From a virus, in IMG/VR virus record IMGVR_UViG_3300010354_012484, positions 1 through 47,259 of that record: a stretch of 47,259 nucleotides of DNA; one strand, written 5' to 3'. Under the pieces are notes generated by a model. It was not told the DNA's origin. It ran no database searches and saw only the letters and a list, made by a program, of their open reading frames with translations. Positions 16,484 to 28,300 of this stretch are shown one piece after another. Positions within the stretch are counted from its first letter, which is position 1, and every line of letters begins with the position of its first letter. The position numbers and the translations under genes are program-made.

Positions 16484-19400
16484 TTATGTAATATCTCTAA
16501 TTCTCAAGCCCTCACTTACTGTGATGGTAGTTTCTTCCATGCTGTTCTTGTTGACTGTGCCTCCACGAATTTTATCCCTGTAGGATTTTACGCTAGAATA
16601 AAAATTTGTCAACACTGTAATTTCATCTCGAGTCAGAGACTGTACATTTTCTAGATTATTGCCAATTAGATTAACAGGCTCGATAGTACTAGATTTGGCC
16701 AACCAATCTACATTGATTTGTTCAGACAGTACATATCTAAACATGGCACAGATCAATAGGCTGTAGTATTTTAAATAGGATCCTGTGAAAATTTCATAGC
16801 GCAGACAGTCAACTATGCCATTGAACACTGTATTAAAATCGTAGTCATAGGGCACTCTGTTACTGTCCCAAATAGTTGCATCCCACCCAGTAATATTACT
16901 ATAGAGTATGTCACTGAACTGAATAGTTCCGTTCTTTCTAAACATTATACTGAAACTGCCATCACTGTTTCGACGATATATAGTATAGGTTTCTAAGCCA
17001 GTGAATACCTTGATATAGTTGTTGGCTTTTAGAACAAGATTATTTAGATCTACTATAGAATTAATGACAAAGTCAATCTCTTTAGTACTGTCAAATTCTT
17101 CATTGCTATAGTCGGCATAATACCAAAATGCTGTAACGTCAATGGTCTGATCGGCCACTGTGTATAGAGTATTGTTTAGTCTAGTTTCTCCCCAATTTGG
17201 CAAACTAACTACGTCGACATTTAGCATGATTTCGTTTAGTTTTTTCACAAAGGTTCTTCTAGCTTCCAGTATATCCGAGAACCAACTCTGTATATAGGGC
17301 CTAATCTGATTGCCATTACGATTGTATCTGTGTAGGTTGATAAGATCAGGCACTTGTTTTTCTACATAGAAGTAGAGTTTTTGAAGGTCTTCGTTGTCCC
17401 ATGGTCGTCTATCCCAGAAATAACCATCCCATGTTCCCAGCAAGGATCCATTTATTTCAAACACATCAGTTAATAGTTGCCATTTAGTTGGATCAAATTC
17501 TCCTGCTTGGCTAGGTATGACCATTTTACAGATATAAAATTTATCGTCGTACTTGACAATATCGCTTTGATTATAGCCGGAATATTTTCTATAATTATCA
17601 AAAACTGCAATTATCTTATAGAAAACGTGAGCACTTATGCTGTCTCTGAATCTAACATGAACCCATTCAGGTATAGTTTCCACAGTGTTATTTTCACTGA
17701 TGAAAGTCCATTGCTGATGTTTTTCTTCTCCCTTGATCTTTTTCTTGATCTGTACAACTGTGCTAGAATTATTAAGGTAAGTGTCGATGCCACGAACAAT
17801 AATGCTTCGTGGACTGATAGGAGCCCACCATGCCAGTCCAGCTGCACTGGGATTCAACACTGTTCTTGCCAATTGATCCACAGTATAAACACGTTTAGCC
17901 TTGCTTTCTTGCGGAATGTTTCTCTTATTTTTAACCCAGAAATAGTAGGTAATAAATGTGTTACCATTATTATAGTCAATTTCTTCTACCCAGTGATAGT
18001 TGTCTGATCCTAGGCTACGATCAACATAGGCGTCACCAGTTACCAATACACCATCAATTTCAAAACGATTTTCGACTAGTTTACCCCATTGGCTTGGATG
18101 CACTGGGCTGCGAGTCCATTCGTAAATTTCTGCAGGAAGGTTATCTATGGTTGTACCCCAATATGTCATCTTGTTATAGTCATCACCACTTTCATAGTCA
18201 TTAAATTTTAGGTTGCTAGTATCCCACCAACGACGGCCTACAAATTCTTCATACCATGCTAGACTACCATAAACACTCTTATAATCGTCGGTGGTTCTGT
18301 TATACTTGGCAGGATCAACACGGTCAATAACGTCGATGTCATCTCTGAATGCCTTGTGTATGAACAGTTTACGTGGATCAAATACTTCTAGTTTAGCTAG
18401 AGTCTTGTTGGCAACATAGTCATAGACAATCAGATGTTCAATATCACTAGGATCAACAGCTGATGATTTTTCCTTGACAAGATTCTTAACTATGGTATCC
18501 CCGGGCTGAGTTCCACCACCTCCGCCACCATCATTTCCACCACCTCCGCCACCATCATTTCCACCACCTCCGCCTCCACCCCCGCCACCAGAGCCTTGAG
18601 GAAATGTTTTTACTGTGTAGACTTGAAAGTTTCCGCAACCATTATTTGAGCCATCATCTACAATGGCCACAGGCAGCTTGGCGTTATAGCCGCTGGGTGT
18701 TTCTGGCGGACTTATTGCAGTTTCATTTAGTGCATTAGTGAATGGTACAAATTTACGACGCCAAGCATAGCCATAATTATCTGCATTAGCACCAGTTACT
18801 AGACTTAGATCTGATTGATTCTTAAATCTAGTTGGCTTTAAAGGAAATACCTTACCAGTGGTAATTTTTCCTGTTACCTTGGCATCAATATAGAATTGTG
18901 TGGGAGATCCGGGCTCTAGTTCGGAAATACGCCATACTCCGTTAGCACTGGTAGTTTCACTGGCACAGTTTACTATGACTACATAGTCACCAGCTTGACA
19001 GTTATGATCTTTGTTCAGTGTAATTCGTGCCTTGCTGGTATCTGTTGGACCCGGACAGCTTTCTGTAATAGCTAGGTTTCGATCCACAGTCTGAAGGACC
19101 TGCCAGGTTCCTTGCCAAACTCCAGGTACACAGTTAGCACTGCCAGTACCACTTATATCAGGATTGGGTATAGAATAGTTAGCACAGTGAAAACTAGGCA
19201 ACCACGGTTCGTCAATTTTGGCAAACTTGTCTGCATTATTGGCCCAACTATTTGGGCTCACTGTGGTTGTGGCATAGTATAAGAATCCATTATATCTTAC
19301 CTGATCATATTTTTTATAACTCTGTTCGGGGTTATAGTGTTCAATCAGCCAAAGATCAACAAATTTGTCATAATTATCAGACAGATCTTCGAGTTTTTCT

Positions 19401-22400
19401 ACAGAAAAATTTACATCACCTATAATTATAGGACCACTAGATTCTAGTTCAGTATAAGGTACTTCGTAGCCACTAAAGGACAAGGTCTTATTATAAGGTC
19501 TATGAACCCAGGTCTTGCTGTCATCTTTGATGTAGACAGTTTTTCTATCTTCAGTTGGTTCATCAGGGTGTACAAATTTGATCAGCTGTGTAGATTCTGT
19601 TATCTGTTCGCTCCCCAGTTCGAACTCATAGTATTCAATATTTTTAACATTGCCCAGTTCGCCAGTTCGAACCATGTATTCTTCATAGGGCGTGGTCGTT
19701 GATCCGTCTTTATGTGTCAATGGATTTAGGCTGTTAAATACCTGACTGGTACCTTTATTGTAGGTTATGGCATTTTTAAATAATACTTCATTGTCTTCTT
19801 CTAGGAATAGCTGTCTGAGTTCTTCGTTCCTGGTTAGGCCAAATTGACTGCGGCTGGCTTCTAGTATTGTAGGATCCAGCACTACGTTTTCTACATCTAG
19901 CAGATTCTTCCCTACTTCAGCCATGGAATCGTAGTTAGGCAGAATGCCATCACCACTGAACATGTAGCCCGGTATATGATATTTGCCATTCCAGGCTTGA
20001 CTGCGTTTGCCCCCTACTACAAAACTTCGCTTGGTTGTGCTCTGTTCAGGCAAAAAGTAGATGTCATCAAACACGCTGGTATTTTCAAGATGTATTACAG
20101 ATTCATAGTCGACAAAGGTCATCTTGATTCCATAGACACTGTTTTCAGGATTTTTAGCCTTAATAACAATGTTATCATCTCCCCTGTAGACTAAAAGATC
20201 TTTGGCAAATATAGGTCTGCCCAGTCTGTCGATACATTGGCCTGGATTATCATTAGTGCCTTCAAGATTTTCTAACTGTCCCTGTGTACCTTCAATCTTG
20301 ATATAGTTGTGCGAAGGATTTAGATCTATATAATTTCCTGGAGCTAAAATATCATTGCTCCAAAATATAAACTGTTTGGCACTGAGTTGCCAATTTAAGA
20401 GATCGTCGATTTCTACTTCCTCATAGACAAATCCCAGACTTTCTAGATATTTTCCGTAGCCAATGATGAAGTCATAGATTTCCTGTCTGTTAGTAAATGT
20501 CTGTCCATAGCTGACTAGATCAATGGTATTAGTGTAATAGAGTTTTTCATTGAATACTGCATTGCCAATTTCTTTGCCCACAGTTGGACTATTTTCCTTA
20601 GGTAGGAAGTAGGGGAAATAGCCGAATTCATTAGTAAATCCATTTATACTGTATTCGTCGCCGTCCCAGATAATTCTCATACCACTGTAAAAAATTTCTT
20701 GATGTGGATAGTGCTTGACTGCACGTACACTGTAGTTTTCTTCAGGCACAAATAACAGTTGACGTTGACTGTTTATACTTGTACTTTCTATTCTAATATT
20801 GTCCTTGTTGCTGAAACCGTTGAGTAAGAATTCTTTATGTACTTGTAGATTATTAAATTTTTCAATGATTTCAGTTTCAAAGTTTTTATTATGTAACACT
20901 GCAAATTCAACCATGAGACTTTCTATACCACCAGTATAAACTGTTTCAGTATCTACATAGATTCTATTACTTTCGTTTTCTATAATGCCTTCTCTCCACC
21001 ATCCAGTTGAACGTCTACTGACTAATGGTCGATTATTGTCATAGCTCTGTGCTACTAACCATGACGGTATTAGGCCATTTTCGTTGGGATCATTATAGAC
21101 TGTGCCTGGAATCCAATCTGATTCAATAAAAACTACATCTTCCTCGTAGGCTGGTATTAGTTTTCTATGATAGTCATGTGCAATATTTCCTCGTTGCCAA
21201 AACTTATCAGTCCTATCAACTTTTTGACGCCATTCATTGATAATGGTCTGGCCTGGCACCCACAGTAGACTCACAAACTGTGCAGGTGCCAGTAGATAAT
21301 TTTGTTTGACCTGACTGGCCAAGCCATAGTGTGTGTTTAAGAAAACAAACTCATAAGGGCCAATTTGACCAGGACTCCAATTAACCAGTGCATCGCCAGA
21401 ACTTAAAGTAGTAAGCCACTCTAACTCGTTGGGAGGAACGAGAGCACCAGTTAAACTAACAGGAAAACTTTCAGGGTCAGCAAGATTTGACAGTCTTGCC
21501 AACTCAGGTCTTATGTCTATAAAAGGAGGTTCGCCAATGTTACCCACTCTTAGCGCACGCTCTAGAGCAGCTCTTTTAGCAGGAACAGTCCAACTATAAA
21601 AACCATCCCACCAAATTGGCTTGACAGTATAGCCCAGCATTTCCCATGGATGTGTATGAGGTCTGTCTGTGCCGTAGATATACTTGTAGATTGCTCGCCA
21701 TGATCCAGTTACAGTGGTATCATCGTCTCCAGATCCGTTTTGATAGATGTAGGTAAAACCGTTGCCATAAAAATAGTCACTGTTGTCTGTGACAAAGATA
21801 TTGTTTTCCAGCTGCCATTTTCTATACTCGTTGGCTATGGCAGATCTTGATCTTGCCCATGATTCCAGTACTCTATTGAAATAGCTTGGTTGATTCTGCA
21901 CCAATTCATGAATATTATTTTTCTCCACATCACGAGCAATGCTGCTCCACACTGCTTTTTCATATTCGTAGAGATACTGATCAACTAGATTAACAGGATA
22001 ACTATTAATATCAACGCCTTCCTCCATGTAATGGCGTGTGCCGTCATGTCTGACTAAGAACCATTTGTCTGGATTATAGGATGTGTCCCTGTAAATCTCC
22101 GGCATATACAAAGGACTAAGGCCTATTTTGGTCAAGCTGGCTGGAATTTGACTGTTATATTCTTTGTACCATTGTTTTATGGTCACTGTCTTGCCGTAAT
22201 TATGTGCGGCAAATGCTATGATAGTGTATTCACTTGGGGGATCAATGATATCAATTCTACCGTCTCTAAAGAAACCATTGTATGCTCCAGGTATAGTAGG
22301 AATCTCATTGATAGATACCAAGCCACTCTCCGACAGTCCGATACCGTCGGCTAATTCTTCTGATGCTACTAGGCCTGGTTGATAGTAAGGTTCTAGCTCA

Positions 22401-25375
22401 GAACTATTTAGAAAATAATCATAGTCTTTCATGGCAATTTTGCCATCAATGATCACATGTAAGATTCTTTCTTTGCCTGTCCTATAGCTGATAGGTTCAA
22501 GGTCGCCAGAGAGATAGACTCTGTCCTTAGTGGCTGTAACGTCATGACTGATTTCTCTATAATCAGCTTCAATTGATCCCCATCCCATCATGTTACTGTG
22601 CAGCCAAAATGCAGTTTCATTGGCAGTGCTGCGATAAATCTTGCTGATAGCAATGTTTAATATTTCCCATGAATCATACTTATTGTATTCAGTGGTGTCA
22701 ATGGTATTAGACAATTCTAGTTTTAGCTTGTTTAGAAATATATCGTAGTGTTTGCCCTGCTTTAGAATTATTTCAGTAAAGTCGAATGGCATATTAGTAG
22801 CTAGAACTGCTAGTTTACTAAGAGGGTCATTGTGTTTTAAGAAAGTTCCGCCGCCAAAAGAACTAGAATTTGATAGATTCTCAGGATCAACATATTCTCT
22901 AGTATTGATACCATTGGCCTTGATATTACTGGAATGCTGATATAGACTGTAGTAATTTACTGTACCAAGTTTTTCATTAAGAGGATTTACTGTCAGTGAC
23001 AATGGAGCTGTTCTAGATTCAGGAAATGCTACTAGACTAGACACAAGAATCTTGTCCCCAGTGTTGACCTTTTCTGTCAATAACGGACCGTTAATAATGG
23101 TGTCATAATACGCATCTATAGTTTCTTTTTCTACAGTGTAATCATAATTATAGTAGAGAGGATTGGTATAATCTTTAGTATAAACACTGGTGATAAAGGC
23201 CCAACTAGACGATGATCTAATCAGAGCAGTCTTGAAGGTATTTCCGTATCTCCAGTAGAGCTTAAGATCTGGATCTAGAAGATAGTTTGTCTGTTCTACT
23301 CCACCAATCGTTATGGTCCTGTTGAGATTTAATTCTATTACACCATTTTTGATACCATTGTTAAAAATATGTGTACTTGGTATGGCCTGCGGAGAGGATA
23401 TATTGTCGACGATGGCTGATGTATAGAGAGTAAATGTTAATGGCAAATCATGACAGTGTATATAGACTCTATTTCCCGAAACCAATGGTAGTAGCTGTTC
23501 AAAGAAATTGATGCCGCGGCGACTGCTGAATCTTAATAGACCATACTCTTCAACTTCCACATAGAATTTAATTTTTTCTTCGGTATCATAATAGACATGT
23601 ATTCTATAATAACTAGCAGCAGTGGGAACAACATCTGCCGACCATGAATCATTGTCTAGATCAACTACTAGGTCCTGAACCTGCCTTGTATAATCAATGC
23701 CACGACGTGGTTGATAGAAGGGAATTATTTTGTCATCGTTACGGTATCCATAAGGACCAGTAATTACAATCTGTTGATTAGTTATACTGTTATAGTAATA
23801 AAATTCGCTGTCAACATCTGTGGAAAATTTAATCTGGTTAGGACTGACTGCACTAGAATTATTTTCATCTATTAGATCGAAATCAATGCTGCTGACTTCA
23901 ATGTATTTTTCTAGTACAGTGTCAAACACAGTACCTTCTTTGTAGCCCAGTATTACTCCGCCGTCAAAGTTTGTATCGTTTAAGTTACTGATATCTGTGC
24001 TGTCGCTTAGAAAAAATTCGTACTTAGGAGATTGATTTTTTTCTGTTTTGTTCTGAGCAAAACGCCATTTACCTTTTTTGAAGATTACCTGATAGTGTAG
24101 ATATTGATTGGCCGTAGTTATTAGACAGCCATCATATTCAATACTGTCAACAACCTGACTAAATGTAACTTCGCCAGTGACACTGTCAACATTGGCACGA
24201 TAAAGTCCATTAGTTTCTTCAAATACAACTCGGTCCTGATCTTTCAATAGATAACCTGTGCTGTCAATTATTGATATTCTGTTTTGATAGTCTGTTACTT
24301 TGCCAGCGAAGATAGATGTAATATCACTGATTATTCTGTCAGGCCAATTGGCCAACTTGACGTTTCTAAAGAAATTAATAATGGGACGCAGGGCTTTATT
24401 TTCAATTGACACTATTTGACTTATGTTGATACCTAGAAAGTTAGCCACTGAACGAATAGTACTGATATGGTACCAATGGTCCAGAGCCTGCCAATGATTA
24501 GCATTTCCGTCAACCAAATATCGATCCTGAATCACATACTCCGGGCCGCCTGTTGTTAGTCTGCTGCCATCCCAGTTTTCACTGTCCCATTTAATCGCAG
24601 GATAATCGATGTAGGCATCGTCCTTGTCCCATGGTCGTTTTTTGTATATTGCCTTGGGAACTCTATCAGGATTAGTTGGCACTGGCAGTAGTGTTATAGC
24701 TCTTTCTACACCAGCAACCAGATACAGCTTGGGATTCTCGATGTCAATGGTTCGATATTCTGGATCTATATAGCCGGTAAAAAACACAGTCATACCTGAT
24801 TTTAGATCTAGTACCTTACCTGTTAGGTCATCCAAAATCTTTGCAAATGGCCTTCCTATCAGTTGTTGGCTGATTGAAAATTTATTTCCGCCTCCGATTT
24901 TTTGATTAAAGTGTAGTCTACAGGGAGGTAGGTCATGCTCTAGCCAGTAGTACAAATGATAATCAGTCAGCTTGAGATGATTAATGGGCAGATCGAGAAT
25001 GTTGATATTTTTGTCTAGTACAATTCCATCTTTTAGTTCAAAGTTTTTTACTCGAAAATAATTTTCTATGTCTAAGTAGCTGGATTTACCTAGATAATTT
25101 TCGTTGCTGTCTTTTAAGACCAGCATGTTATTGGTCTGACTTTCTCGGCGAACTTGATCTGATTCTAGTCTAAAAAATTCTTCTTGTTTATTACTGGCTG
25201 ATCTAAGACCAAATGTTTCTTTAAAAGGAACCAACTGTCCTTTGCTGGTCATAGCATCCAAACTGCCGTCTAACATCTTCTTGTTAGGATCAGTAATAAA
25301 GACACTGGGCAGCAGTTCGTGGTTTTTTACTTTCTTAGGCGTTGCCTGCCCGGGTTTTCTAACTTGTTCGCTCAT
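16484..25375 (-). CDS. Very large baseplate wedge protein in the gp7 position, 2963 aa
   Basis: This single uninterrupted frame directly follows gp6 with a 4-base overlap, the place of gene 7 in T4, whose product links the wedge proteins at the baseplate periphery. T4 gp7 is about 1032 aa, so this is nearly three times as long. It is beta-rich with many Tyr, Asp and Trp residues and recurring units such as YKKYDQVRYNGFLYYATTTV and YNQSDIVKYDDKFYICKMV, which look like small carbohydrate-binding-type modules. A poly-Gly linker lies near residues 2262-2289. No membrane segment or enzyme motif was found. The gp7 identity rests on synteny and size class, not on clear sequence similarity. Confidence 0.6.
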   Translation of the reverse strand: MSEQVRKPGQATPKKVKNHELLPSVFITDPNKKMLDGSLDAMTSKGQLVPFKETFGLRSASNKQEEFFRLESDQVRRESQTNNMLVLKDSNENYLGKSSYLDIENYFRVKNFELKDGIVLDKNINILDLPINHLKLTDYHLYYWLEHDLPPCRLHFNQKIGGGNKFSISQQLIGRPFAKILDDLTGKVLDLKSGMTVFFTGYIDPEYRTIDIENPKLYLVAGVERAITLLPVPTNPDRVPKAIYKKRPWDKDDAYIDYPAIKWDSENWDGSRLTTGGPEYVIQDRYLVDGNANHWQALDHWYHISTIRSVANFLGINISQIVSIENKALRPIINFFRNVKLANWPDRIISDITSIFAGKVTDYQNRISIIDSTGYLLKDQDRVVFEETNGLYRANVDSVTGEVTFSQVVDSIEYDGCLITTANQYLHYQVIFKKGKWRFAQNKTEKNQSPKYEFFLSDSTDISNLNDTNFDGGVILGYKEGTVFDTVLEKYIEVSSIDFDLIDENNSSAVSPNQIKFSTDVDSEFYYYNSITNQQIVITGPYGYRNDDKIIPFYQPRRGIDYTRQVQDLVVDLDNDSWSADVVPTAASYYRIHVYYDTEEKIKFYVEVEEYGLLRFSSRRGINFFEQLLPLVSGNRVYIHCHDLPLTFTLYTSAIVDNISSPQAIPSTHIFNNGIKNGVIELNLNRTITIGGVEQTNYLLDPDLKLYWRYGNTFKTALIRSSSSWAFITSVYTKDYTNPLYYNYDYTVEKETIDAYYDTIINGPLLTEKVNTGDKILVSSLVAFPESRTAPLSLTVNPLNEKLGTVNYYSLYQHSSNIKANGINTREYVDPENLSNSSSFGGGTFLKHNDPLSKLAVLATNMPFDFTEIILKQGKHYDIFLNKLKLELSNTIDTTEYNKYDSWEILNIAISKIYRSTANETAFWLHSNMMGWGSIEADYREISHDVTATKDRVYLSGDLEPISYRTGKERILHVIIDGKIAMKDYDYFLNSSELEPYYQPGLVASEELADGIGLSESGLVSINEIPTIPGAYNGFFRDGRIDIIDPPSEYTIIAFAAHNYGKTVTIKQWYKEYNSQIPASLTKIGLSPLYMPEIYRDTSYNPDKWFLVRHDGTRHYMEEGVDINSYPVNLVDQYLYEYEKAVWSSIARDVEKNNIHELVQNQPSYFNRVLESWARSRSAIANEYRKWQLENNIFVTDNSDYFYGNGFTYIYQNGSGDDDTTVTGSWRAIYKYIYGTDRPHTHPWEMLGYTVKPIWWDGFYSWTVPAKRAALERALRVGNIGEPPFIDIRPELARLSNLADPESFPVSLTGALVPPNELEWLTTLSSGDALVNWSPGQIGPYEFVFLNTHYGLASQVKQNYLLAPAQFVSLLWVPGQTIINEWRQKVDRTDKFWQRGNIAHDYHRKLIPAYEEDVVFIESDWIPGTVYNDPNENGLIPSWLVAQSYDNNRPLVSRRSTGWWREGIIENESNRIYVDTETVYTGGIESLMVEFAVLHNKNFETEIIEKFNNLQVHKEFLLNGFSNKDNIRIESTSINSQRQLLFVPEENYSVRAVKHYPHQEIFYSGMRIIWDGDEYSINGFTNEFGYFPYFLPKENSPTVGKEIGNAVFNEKLYYTNTIDLVSYGQTFTNRQEIYDFIIGYGKYLESLGFVYEEVEIDDLLNWQLSAKQFIFWSNDILAPGNYIDLNPSHNYIKIEGTQGQLENLEGTNDNPGQCIDRLGRPIFAKDLLVYRGDDNIVIKAKNPENSVYGIKMTFVDYESVIHLENTSVFDDIYFLPEQSTTKRSFVVGGKRSQAWNGKYHIPGYMFSGDGILPNYDSMAEVGKNLLDVENVVLDPTILEASRSQFGLTRNEELRQLFLEEDNEVLFKNAITYNKGTSQVFNSLNPLTHKDGSTTTPYEEYMVRTGELGNVKNIEYYEFELGSEQITESTQLIKFVHPDEPTEDRKTVYIKDDSKTWVHRPYNKTLSFSGYEVPYTELESSGPIIIGDVNFSVEKLEDLSDNYDKFVDLWLIEHYNPEQSYKKYDQVRYNGFLYYATTTVSPNSWANNADKFAKIDEPWLPSFHCANYSIPNPDISGTGSANCVPGVWQGTWQVLQTVDRNLAITESCPGPTDTSKARITLNKDHNCQAGDYVVIVNCASETTSANGVWRISELEPGSPTQFYIDAKVTGKITTGKVFPLKPTRFKNQSDLSLVTGANADNYGYAWRRKFVPFTNALNETAISPPETPSGYNAKLPVAIVDDGSNNGCGNFQVYTVKTFPQGSGGGGGGGGGGNDGGGGGGNDGGGGGGTQPGDTIVKNLVKEKSSAVDPSDIEHLIVYDYVANKTLAKLEVFDPRKLFIHKAFRDDIDVIDRVDPAKYNRTTDDYKSVYGSLAWYEEFVGRRWWDTSNLKFNDYESGDDYNKMTYWGTTIDNLPAEIYEWTRSPVHPSQWGKLVENRFEIDGVLVTGDAYVDRSLGSDNYHWVEEIDYNNGNTFITYYFWVKNKRNIPQESKAKRVYTVDQLARTVLNPSAAGLAWWAPISPRSIIVRGIDTYLNNSSTVVQIKKKIKGEEKHQQWTFISENNTVETIPEWVHVRFRDSISAHVFYKIIAVFDNYRKYSGYNQSDIVKYDDKFYICKMVIPSQAGEFDPTKWQLLTDVFEINGSLLGTWDGYFWDRRPWDNEDLQKLYFYVEKQVPDLINLHRYNRNGNQIRPYIQSWFSDILEARRTFVKKLNEIMLNVDVVSLPNWGETRLNNTLYTVADQTIDVTAFWYYADYSNEEFDSTKEIDFVINSIVDLNNLVLKANNYIKVFTGLETYTIYRRNSDGSFSIMFRKNGTIQFSDILYSNITGWDATIWDSNRVPYDYDFNTVFNGIVDCLRYEIFTGSYLKYYSLLICAMFRYVLSEQINVDWLAKSSTIEPVNLIGNNLENVQSLTRDEITVLTNFYSSVKSYRDKIRGGTVNKNSMEETTITVSEGLRIRDIT
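18511..18590 (-). repeat. Poly-Gly coding tandem repeat in the giant baseplate protein
   Basis: About three copies of a 24-base unit (TTCCACCACCTCCGCC plus ACCATCAT) encode GGGGGGND repeats followed by a longer Gly run, near residues 2262-2289. It looks like a flexible linker separating the two large parts of the protein. The last copy is degenerate and purely Gly-coding. Confidence 0.9.
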
Positions 25376-28300
25376 CGACCAATCCTGATGTTGGTATCAG
25401 TAATTTCATTAATCACTATAATATCATTTACGTTGGCCACACTGGTTACAACTTCATTCCTGTCTGGCTGTATTTGGAATAAGGTTCCAAACCTTCCATC
25501 TGTGCTGATAGGCACTATGACCACACTGCTAAGATCTGCCTTTAGGGCAGTGTGAACATAGGCTGCTAGTTCTGTGAAATAAAATATTTCACCAAAACCA
25601 AAGTTACCAGGTGTAAAAAATTTATCTATAGCAGCAATAACCTTGCTCTTGATTTCACTGTCAGTCAGTCTACTTCGCGGATTTTTTACAACCTTAAACT
25701 GTGCCTGAAATTCTAGATCAGCCAGCTTGCCAAATAAAGGTTTGAATTTAACTGGATGAAATATTACTTCATCAGTCATCATTTTATAACTGGTCAATCC
25801 TGTAAACGCTGTGCGTAGTTCTTCGCTGGTAGGAGGCAAGGGCTGATTAAATGCAGCATCATTGCGACGTTTCCATGCTACATAGTCGTCATTATAACTT
25901 TTGTTTAGTACATAAACATCAATCACATTGGTCAAGCTGGGATTCAGTGTTTGATCAATGGGCACATTATGTTCCCATTTGAAAGCTAGATTCATAGTTC
26001 CTGGAAGATCTTCAGAAGATGTACTGGTCTGAGGAATCATATAAGAAAATTCACCTTCATTGTATTCGATCAATTTGACATAGTCATTGGCCACAATATT
26101 GATAAAGTGTAAGGGATCATCGGGAAGAAAATCGTTGTCTAGGTCCAAGGGCGTCACACGAACCTTGCTGTTGTCTGTGTAACCGTCGTCGTAGACATAA
26201 TAACCTGTGATGGTATAGGTCATGCGTGTTTCTAGTTTTCGATTAGCTGCTAGTCCAAGCACATTTATTTTATCATAACTGATTGATTTGAAACTGGGAT
26301 TAAAACTAGGTGCAAAATTAATATTATAGAACCTTAGTAGTTCTTCACTGCCAAAAATATAATTCAACTGTCTAGTTGTAATAGTCCATCCATTATTATC
26401 TTTAATTGCTGCTAGTAACCATGCGGCTTCATCGAAAGGAAATTCAAATGGAGCATCAATATAGACATCGGTGCTGATAACAGTCCATTTAGCATTTATG
26501 TTATCGTAGCGTAGAGCAAAATTTTCTTCTGCTTCTAGCTTACCCAAGATAATGTCTCTAGTAAGCTCGTCGAATGTTCTGGGAAAAGGAGGTATAATAG
26601 TTCTTATGGTATCTGTAGTAACAATACTCTTACTAAGCTCAACAGTGCCTCTTCCATTGGCCAATCTTCCTGTATAATTGTAGTCACCATCTTCAATGCC
26701 CAATCCGTCTCCTTTGATATCTTTAACAGTTACCCAGGTATTGACTCCGTCAGCATTGCGAAACTTGACCAGACTGCCGGGTCTAATCTGTCTTAGATAG
26801 CCAGCTGTAGTATAGCCTAATTTTTGAGGTACTGTGCTGGCATTGCTTTCAGAGATATAACCATTGCTGGTATTTAGGTCATTATAGACATTTCTCCAAC
26901 GAAAATCTGGCAGCTTCCAAACTTGAGCATTCACACTGTGGTTCTGTGCCACAGTTCCGTCTACTGCTCTTGTTATACCAATAAATTTATAACTGGATCC
27001 ACTGATTAGTAGTCCTGTATAGGTAAAACGTTCGTTATTGATTTCTAACAATCCGCCATTGACATCAAAATTATCGTAGGGGTCGTTGGTGTTAATACTG
27101 TTAACTTCAATTACTGTGATTACTTGACTGCTGGTGATAGCTGTTTTTAATCTTGTATAGTAAATGGTTTTTCCTAGTTCTATACAGTCAAAATTTCTCA
27201 AGGCCTGTTCTCCAGTTAGTCCAGTAAGATTAATCTTGCCATAGTAGAAATTAAGGAGACCTAGATCGCTGAGCTGACTTTCAATATACTCATCCAACAG
27301 GTCTACTGTACGTCTTGTAGGATTGTCAGCTACATATAGATTCTTTGCTGACTCTTCTTTGTAGAGATAGCCATCATCGGCGAATTCTACAAGAGGTCTA
27401 CTCTTGCCAGTTGGATCCTTGAGATCCACATAACGACTATGTCCGCTGAATGTACGATTCTCAGCTTTCATTACTAGTACATCACTGTTCAATGTTGGCA
27501 AAAATCCGTTGTAGTCATCCGCAGTGACCATGCGATTTTTACTGTAAAAAGCTTCGGGTGCATTTATTTTAATTTCGTCAATGGTTTCTGCGGGTAGACC
27601 AGATACCATGTTATCCTGTAGTTCCAGTGTTAGACTCAGGGTGTTTTGCTGATTATCTGGATTGGTATAGGGTATATCAATGGTGATACCTGTGATATCC
27701 CCAGCCTTGACTCTAATGAATCTATTTTCAGCGGTACGGTACCAAACTCTAATATTACCAGCTGGTGTGTTAGTAAATGTACCATCACCGAACTTGATGC
27801 TGGTTACGTCGTTACCACTATAGATTACTTCGTAGACATCTTTGTTAGCACCACCGTACTCGTTGAGCACGATATTATTAAAATCTAGATTACCCACTCT
27901 GTCCCATGATTTAATCACAGCACCGTCTTGATCTACGGTTTGAACAAAAAAATCTTCTTCACTTACGTTACTGGTAGCTGGTATATCAATGATTACATTG
28001 CTGATTGGATTTAGTATTTGCTCTACAAAACTGCTGATATAGCCCTGTCTGGCCATAAAGAAAAAGCCTGTTTTACTGCTGCCTACGCCTTTACCGTCAT
28101 TTCTATACATAACACTAAAACTGTTATTATAGTCTGGTTCTAGCTGTGTTATTAGTCCGTCAGAATCGATGTCAATGGGCACAAGATCAAAATTCATACT
28201 GGCACCATCTACTGTGGCATTGACGGGATAGTTTGTGTAGCCCAGTAGGTTATTGAACTCATAGACTTCATAGATATTGGCACTGTCGGTATTGACTACT

